From Candidatus Rokuibacteriota bacterium (lineage in GTDB: Bacteria > Methylomirabilota > Methylomirabilia > Rokubacteriales > CSP1-6): a stretch of 64,000 bases of DNA. Made by a program: the position numbers and the translations under genes. Shown here in pieces: positions 59,632 through 64,000 of this stretch (position 1 is the stretch's first letter; each line of letters begins with the position of its first letter). Location of the stretch: contig QHSU01000067.1 of the NCBI GenBank assembly GCA_003220535.1, positions 62,001-126,000 on the forward strand, read 5' to 3'. The notes beneath the pieces are model-generated. The model ran no database searches. It saw only the letters and a program-made list of their open reading frames with translations, and had not been told where the DNA came from.

Positions 59632-60253
59632 CAGACGAAGCGACATTCGTCACGTTCTTGATCGCGCACCTCTATCTGGCGGTGTTCCTGGCGAGCGCGA
59701 TCGACGCCACGGGTGTTCCGTTTCCGGGCCGAATCATCCTCGTCTTGACGGAACGTTCGCGACAACGAGTCCCGAGGTGGCATTCGCGATCGTCGCCGGC
59801 GCAGTGGGCGCGCTCCTCGGAGACCATGTCCTGTACCTGGCGGGCAAGCGCGGCGGCGCGTCGCTCCTCGCGCTCTATTGTCGGCTCACCCTCAGCTCGG
59901 ATCGATGTGTCGAAGATACCGTGAAGTACTTCCGTCGGTTTGGCGCGCTGGCCATCATCCTCGGCCGCTTTTCAACCAGCGTCCGACTGTTTGCCGCAAT
60001 CCTCAGCGGATCTGGCCACATCGCCTATGCCCGCTTCCTCGTCTATGACCTTGTCGGTTCGCTGGCATACACGGCCCTGTGGGTCGTCGCTGGCCATATG
60101 TTCGGCGACCAGGTGGTCGCGATCCTCCAGTGGCTGGGACGACAGCGGGCCATCATCCTCATCGTGCTCGCCGCGGTTGTCATGATCGTGGCGCACCGGG
60201 CGTGGCGGCGGAGGCGGTATGGCGCCGCGCGTGCCGCCTCAATGGATTATTAA
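59628..60253 (+). pseudogene. DedA-family membrane protein gene with a 1-nt deletion
   Basis: From GTG 59628 the first part VTDEATFVTFLIAHLYLAV to FPGRIILVL is in one frame. From about 59755 the rest (GTFATTSPEVAFAIVAG, ALLGDHVLYLAGKRGG, FGALAIILGRFSTSVRLFAA, YTALWVVAGHMFG) lies in another. Adding one G at CTTGACGGAACG gives a 208-residue DedA/SNARE-associated protein, a membrane protein family linked to lipid flipping and proton homeostasis. Consensus error or true decay. Confidence 0.78.
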
Positions 60254-60339
60254 CGTTGCGACGGGGCCCCCGACACAGGCATCCTCCCTGGCAAGCACTG
60301 AGGGCTCGGGCCTGAGGCCCGAGAGAGAGGGAGGGCGCC

Positions 60340-60777
60340 GTGGCACAACGGCTCGAGGGGTTGGGGCGGTTGGCCGTCCTGATCCTGCGACTCTACCTCG
60401 GCTTCGTCTTCGTGATGCACGGATCTCAGAAGCTCCTGGGCGCGTTCGGTGGCGCCGGGGTTTCGGGCGTCGCCAGCATGCTCGCGAAGCTCGGCATCGA
60501 GCCGAGCGTTCCCTTCGCCTGGGTCCTGTCGATCACCGAGTTCGTCGGCGGCATCTGTATCTTCCTCGGTTTCCTGACACGCTTCTGGGCGGCGGGGCTC
60601 GTGATCGACATGTCGGTCGCGATCATCAAAGTGCACTTCGTCAACGGCTTCTTCTGGGGCAAGAGCGGCTTCGAGTTTCCCATGACCCTCGGGGTGGTGG
60701 CCCTGACCATCTTGTTAACGGGGCCCGGCGCGGTGTCGGTCGACCACGCCACCGGAATCGAAAAGCGCGCGACCTGA
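60340..60777 (+). CDS. DoxX-family membrane protein
   Basis: A 145-residue DoxX protein with four membrane helices: LAVLILRLYLGFVFVMHGSQKLLG, FAWVLSITEFVGGICIFLGFL, AAGLVIDMSVAIIKVHFVNG and LGVVALTILLTGPGA. GTG 60340 follows GGGAGGG. DoxX proteins are linked to quinone redox or oxidative-stress systems. It is upstream of the Liv operon genes; whether they are transcribed together is unclear. Confidence 0.87.
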   Translation: MAQRLEGLGRLAVLILRLYLGFVFVMHGSQKLLGAFGGAGVSGVASMLAKLGIEPSVPFAWVLSITEFVGGICIFLGFLTRFWAAGLVIDMSVAIIKVHFVNGFFWGKSGFEFPMTLGVVALTILLTGPGAVSVDHATGIEKRAT

Positions 60778-60803
60778 GCCGCGCGGACGAACAGCGCACG
60801 CCC

Positions 60804-61541
60804 GTGGGCCCCCTGCTGGAAGCGAGGGCGATCAGCCGGAACTTCGGCGGGGTTCAGGCGCTCGATCGCGTCGATCTGACCGTGAACGCCGGAGAAGTGC
60901 TGGGGCTCATCGGTCCTAACGGCGCGGGAAAGACCACCCTGTTCAACGTGATCTGCGGCCTCCCGCCCACGGCGGGCCACGTGCTCTTCAAGGGCGAGGA
61001 CATCACGGGCCTCGCGCCCGATCAGATCTGCCGGCGCGGGATCGCGCGCACCTTCCAGCTCACCCGCCCATTCGCCGCGCTCTCGGTTCGCGACAACGTC
61101 GCCGCGGCCGTGCTGTTCGGTCGAAACCCCCGGCAGATCAGAAGCCTCGACGACGCGCGCCGAGCGGCCGATCCCATCCTGAGCTCGGTCCAGCTCGACG
61201 GCCGCAAGGAGGCTCCGGCGGCGGATCTCTTGTTCTCGGAGCGTCGCCGGCTCGAGCTGGCCCGGGCGCTGGCGACGGGCCCCGAGCTGTTGCTGCTCGA
61301 CGAAGTCATGGCCGGGCTCACCGTCGCCGAGACGCAGGAGATCGTCGAGATCCTGAGCGCCCTCAGGCGAGAGCTCTCGCTCACCGTGCTGGTCATCGAG
61401 CATGTCATGAAAGTCGTGATGACCGTCTGCGACCGGATCGTCGTGCTCAACTACGGCGAGAAGCTCGCCGAAGGCACGCCGGATCTGGTCGCCGGCCACC
61501 GAGCGGTCATCGACGCCTACCTCGGGGTGGCCGGTGCTTAG
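60804..61541 (+). CDS. livG: Branched-chain amino acid-type ABC transporter ATPase LivG
   Basis: A 245-residue ABC ATPase of the LivG class: LIGPNGAGKTTLFNVI (Walker A), a shortened LFSERRRLELARALATGPELLLLDEVMAGL (signature and Walker B, the signature starting SERRR rather than SGGQ), HVMKVVMTVCDRIVVL with the H-loop. The change of LSGGQ to FSERR is a LivG-typical variation. It powers uptake of amino acids or similar organic solutes. The gene overlaps livF by 8 bases. Confidence 0.93.
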   Translation: MGPLLEARAISRNFGGVQALDRVDLTVNAGEVLGLIGPNGAGKTTLFNVICGLPPTAGHVLFKGEDITGLAPDQICRRGIARTFQLTRPFAALSVRDNVAAAVLFGRNPRQIRSLDDARRAADPILSSVQLDGRKEAPAADLLFSERRRLELARALATGPELLLLDEVMAGLTVAETQEIVEILSALRRELSLTVLVIEHVMKVVMTVCDRIVVLNYGEKLAEGTPDLVAGHRAVIDAYLGVAGA

Positions 61542-62238
61542 AGTCCACGACATCGACGTCTTCTATGGCGTGGTCCCCGCGCTCCACCGGGTTTGCCTCG
61601 AGGTCGAAGCCGGCGAGACGGTGTGTCTGCTGGGACCGAACGGCGCGGGAAAGACCACGACGGTCAAGAGCATCATCGGTCTCCTCACACCGCGGGCCGG
61701 AAAGATCTCGTTGAACCAGGCGGATATCACCGGGCTGCCTCCGCACCGCACGGTCGGGCTCGGGATCAGCCTCGCCCCCGAAGGCCGGCTGCTCTTCCCG
61801 GACATGTCGGTCGAAGAGAATCTCGAGCTCGGCGCTTCGCCGCCGCGAGCGCGCGCCCAGAAACGGGAGGCGCGGGCGTGGGTCTATTCCTTGTTCCCGC
61901 GCTTACAGGCCCGACGCGGCCAGCCGGCGGGCACGCTCAGCGGCGGGGAGCAGCAGATGGTGGCCATCGGCCGCGCGCTGATGGCGAAACCGCAGCTCTT
62001 GATCCTGGACGAGCCGTCGCTGGGGCTCTCGCCGCTCCTGGTCCAGGAGCTGTTTCGCGTCTTGAAGACGCTCAACGAGCAGGGCATGAGCATCCTGCTG
62101 GTGGAGCAGAACGTCGTGCAGGCCCTGAAGATCTCCGATCGCGCCTACGTGCTGGAGTCGGGAAAGATCGTCATGCAGGGCACCAGCGCCGAGCTGCAGA
62201 AGTCCGATACCATCAGGAAGTCCTACCTGGGAATCTGA
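61534..62238 (+). CDS. livF: Branched-chain amino acid-type ABC transporter ATPase LivF
   Basis: A 234-residue ABC ATPase: LLGPNGAGKTTTVKSIIGLL (Walker A), TLSGGEQQMVAIGRALM (signature), LLILDEPSLGLSPLLVQELF (Walker B), VEQNVVQALKISDRAYVLE. GTG 61534 overlaps the livG stop. Followed 22 bases later by the binding-protein gene, and then the permease, so the operon order is livG-livF-binding protein-livH. Confidence 0.94.
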   Translation: MLRVHDIDVFYGVVPALHRVCLEVEAGETVCLLGPNGAGKTTTVKSIIGLLTPRAGKISLNQADITGLPPHRTVGLGISLAPEGRLLFPDMSVEENLELGASPPRARAQKREARAWVYSLFPRLQARRGQPAGTLSGGEQQMVAIGRALMAKPQLLILDEPSLGLSPLLVQELFRVLKTLNEQGMSILLVEQNVVQALKISDRAYVLESGKIVMQGTSAELQKSDTIRKSYLGI

Positions 62239-62260
62239 TCCACGCCGACGGAGGACCGAG

Positions 62261-63514
62261 ATGGACATGAGATCTCACACACTCACGGTGGGCCTGATGC
62301 TGTTGATCGGCGCGCTCTTCGCCGGCTCTCACGCCTTCGCTCCCGCCGCGCGCGCGCAGGCGCGCGAGATCAGGATCGGGGGCACGATCGCGGTCACCGG
62401 CACCTTCTCCGTCGAGTGGGGACCCACCGCCAAGAATTTCATGGACGAGTGGGCGAAGATGATGAACGAGCGTGGCGGCGTCTTCGTGAAGGAGGCGAAC
62501 GCCAAGCTCCCGATCAAGCTCATCCTCTACGACGACGGGAGCAGCGCCGACCGCGCGGTAGAGCTCTACGAGCGGCTGGCCACCACCGACAAGGTCGACT
62601 TCTTCACCGGCCCCGCGACCAGCCCCATCACGATCAAGGCCTCGACCGTCGCCGAGAAGTACGGCATCCCCATGGTCACCGCCGAAGCCAATAGCCCGGC
62701 GATCTTCGCGCGTGGCTTCAAGTGGCTGGTCGGCGCGGACCGGCCGGCCCCGCAGTGGGCGGAGGACTACTACGCGATGGTCAAGGCGCTCATGGATTCC
62801 GGCGCCATGCCGCGCCTCAAGACCGTTGCCGTCATCCAGGAGAACACGCCGCACACGATGGACGTGGGCTGGGGCGGCGTCAACCGCGCGACCATCGCCG
62901 GTCTCACGGTCGTGGCGACGGAGACGGTGCCGCCGAGCGCCACCGACTTCTCGGCGATCATCGGAAAGCTGAAGGCAGTGAACCCTGACATCATCTACGT
63001 CGCCACCTGGGCCGGGACCGCGGCCGCCTTCGCCAAGCAAGCCTTCGAGCTCGGGCTGAAGCCGAAGGAGCTTCACATTCCCCACAGCACCATCACCGAG
63101 AAGTACTACTCGATGGTGGGCGCGAGCATCGGCGAAGGCATCACCGGGACCACGCACGAGGCGATCTTCAAGAAGGGCGACAAGGACGCGTACTTCGCGC
63201 TGCGCAAGCGGGTCGGCCTCAGCGGCTTCGAGGCGGGATGGACGTCGCTCCGCTTCATCGCGCTCGAAGCGCTGACGAAGGCCATCGAGCGGGCGGGCAG
63301 CCTCGACCGGGCCAAGGTGATGGCGGCGCTCCGCGATCTCAAGTACGAGACCCTGCACGGGCAGCTCGCGTTCAGCTTCGGCATCGAGGTCGCGGGGAAG
63401 AAGGTCGACGGGGTCGGCAACAAGGTCGTCTTCCCCGCTCAGTGGCAGAACGGGAAGATCGAAGTGATCTGGCCGGCGGAGGTCGCCACCGCCAAGTATC
63501 GGCCGCGGCAGTAG
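62261..63514 (+). CDS. Branched-chain amino acid-type ABC transporter binding protein
   Basis: A 417-residue periplasmic binding protein of the LivJ/LivK (Peripla_BP_6) class. Signal peptide residues 1-31 (LTVGLMLLIGALFAGSHA, end ARAQA). The mature part has IRIGGTIAVTGTFSVEWGP, the two-lobe ligand fold, and a long C-terminal lobe. LivK-type proteins bind amino acids, but many of this group bind aromatic acids, amides or urea, so the ligand is not fixed. The operon context (livGF upstream, livH downstream) is solid. Confidence 0.92.
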   Translation: MDMRSHTLTVGLMLLIGALFAGSHAFAPAARAQAREIRIGGTIAVTGTFSVEWGPTAKNFMDEWAKMMNERGGVFVKEANAKLPIKLILYDDGSSADRAVELYERLATTDKVDFFTGPATSPITIKASTVAEKYGIPMVTAEANSPAIFARGFKWLVGADRPAPQWAEDYYAMVKALMDSGAMPRLKTVAVIQENTPHTMDVGWGGVNRATIAGLTVVATETVPPSATDFSAIIGKLKAVNPDIIYVATWAGTAAAFAKQAFELGLKPKELHIPHSTITEKYYSMVGASIGEGITGTTHEAIFKKGDKDAYFALRKRVGLSGFEAGWTSLRFIALEALTKAIERAGSLDRAKVMAALRDLKYETLHGQLAFSFGIEVAGKKVDGVGNKVVFPAQWQNGKIEVIWPAEVATAKYRPRQ

Positions 63515-63535
63515 CCGGACGGCCGATCGGCGATC

Positions 63536-64000
63536 ATGGCGCGCGAACTCGAGCTGATCATCAGCGGGGTGTCCCTGGGCGGGCTCTACGCCCTGGTCGC
63601 GTTCGCCCTGTCGTTGACGATCAGCACGACGCGCGTCCTGAACGTCGCCCACGGGGTGTTCTTCGTCTGGGGCGGCGCGCTCTTCGTCATCTTCTCCCAG
63701 CGCCTGAAGCTCCACCCTGCGCTGGCCCTCGTGCTCCTCACTGCGTGCTTCTTCGTGCTGGCGCTCCTCTTCCAGTGGGGCATCGTGCGCTCGCTCCTGG
63801 GGCGCAGCACGCACCGGCTCCTGGTGGGCAGCATCATGGCGACCTTCGGGCTCGGCTTGTCGATGGAAAGCGCGCTCGGCTACACCTGGGTCACGTTCGT
63901 GGATCCCTATCCGGTGTTCACGTCGCCCCTCGCCATGTTTCCGGTGTCGCTCGGCGGCGTCTCGCTCTCGGGGAGCCGGCTGGTGATCCTCGGCTTCGTG
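63536..64000 (+). CDS. livH: Branched-chain amino acid-type ABC transporter permease LivH (partial)
   Basis: The gene starts ATG 63536 and continues past the right edge; 155 codons are visible. Typical LivH N-terminus: ELIISGVSLGGLYALVAFAL, SLTISTTRVLNVAHGVFFVWG, then further membrane helices and VGSIMATFGLGLSMESAL. It forms the membrane channel of the Liv-type importer with livG, livF and the binding protein. Confidence 0.93.
   Translation, partial: MARELELIISGVSLGGLYALVAFALSLTISTTRVLNVAHGVFFVWGGALFVIFSQRLKLHPALALVLLTACFFVLALLFQWGIVRSLLGRSTHRLLVGSIMATFGLGLSMESALGYTWVTFVDPYPVFTSPLAMFPVSLGGVSLSGSRLVILGFV

Noticed and set aside
1..64000. Search for CRISPR arrays, rRNA, tRNA, transposases and integrases.
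   Set aside because: No regularly spaced direct repeats, no rRNA or tRNA signature and no DDE or tyrosine recombinase domain were seen.

Overview
The window is a GC-rich bacterial chromosome segment with no rRNA, tRNA, CRISPR array, phage module or transposase that I can see. Third codon positions are mostly G or C, and starts are a mix of ATG, GTG and TTG. The gene mix recalls uncultured soil or groundwater bacteria of the Candidatus Rokubacteria / Methylomirabilota type: a tungsten-type aldehyde:ferredoxin oxidoreductase, several LLM flavin enzymes, amidohydrolases, CaiB-type CoA transferases, many SDRs, a Liv transporter, hpnA and a UGSC selenoprotein. This placement is inference from gene content, not from a marker phylogeny.

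Layout. 1-6.1 kb: an enolase-superfamily fragment, an LLM oxidoreductase, a MoaD/ThiS-AOR pair, a GNAT, an MBL hydrolase and an MFS transporter. 6.1-12.1 kb: an accessory stretch of short unknown proteins, an XRE regulator, gene fragments and two kinds of dispersed repeat, ending in a type IV pilin-like gene with a hairpin. 12.3-21.2 kb: thioredoxin-like, Gfo/Idh/MocA, ACMSD-type amidohydrolase and TPM genes. These are followed by a minus-strand pair, a TGA-interrupted UGSC selenoprotein (18637 to 16988) with a SECIS-like hairpin and then an exported DUF362 protein. An amine oxidase fused to an SDR remnant and a frameshifted PEP-CTERM gene close the region. 21.2-32.9 kb: catabolic genes (CMD, Zn-alcohol dehydrogenase, CoA transferase, SDRs, broken VOC, MBL), a lipoprotein, and a minus-strand run of LLM, LVIVD propeller, MetE-like and proS. 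33.0-44.3 kb: FMN hydroxyacid oxidase, Tat-exported MBL and an unknown 520-residue protein; then hpnA-P450 facing an MMPL exporter and a KARI-like reductase; then a decayed histidine kinase. 44.4-53.8 kb: kup, an SPFH protein, dinB, a predicted pseudokinase, an RRM-rpsU operon, and a HAMP adenylate cyclase followed by a cupredoxin. 53.8-64.0 kb: an ArsR remnant, an oligopeptide-type binding protein, a frameshifted nitroreductase, an SDR/2-hydroxyacid dehydrogenase pair, cupin, hydrolase, a frameshifted DedA gene, DoxX, and a Liv-type ABC operon that runs off the right end.

The strongest finding is the selenoprotein. One reading frame of 550 codons is interrupted by a single TGA in a U-x-x-C context, and a hairpin with a GGUC apical loop lies at nearly the same distance as in E. 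coli fdhF. Other themes are many genes with a -10-like hexamer 5-9 nt before the start codon (possible leaderless transcription), and an unusual number of frameshifted or truncated genes, which could be real decay or consensus errors.
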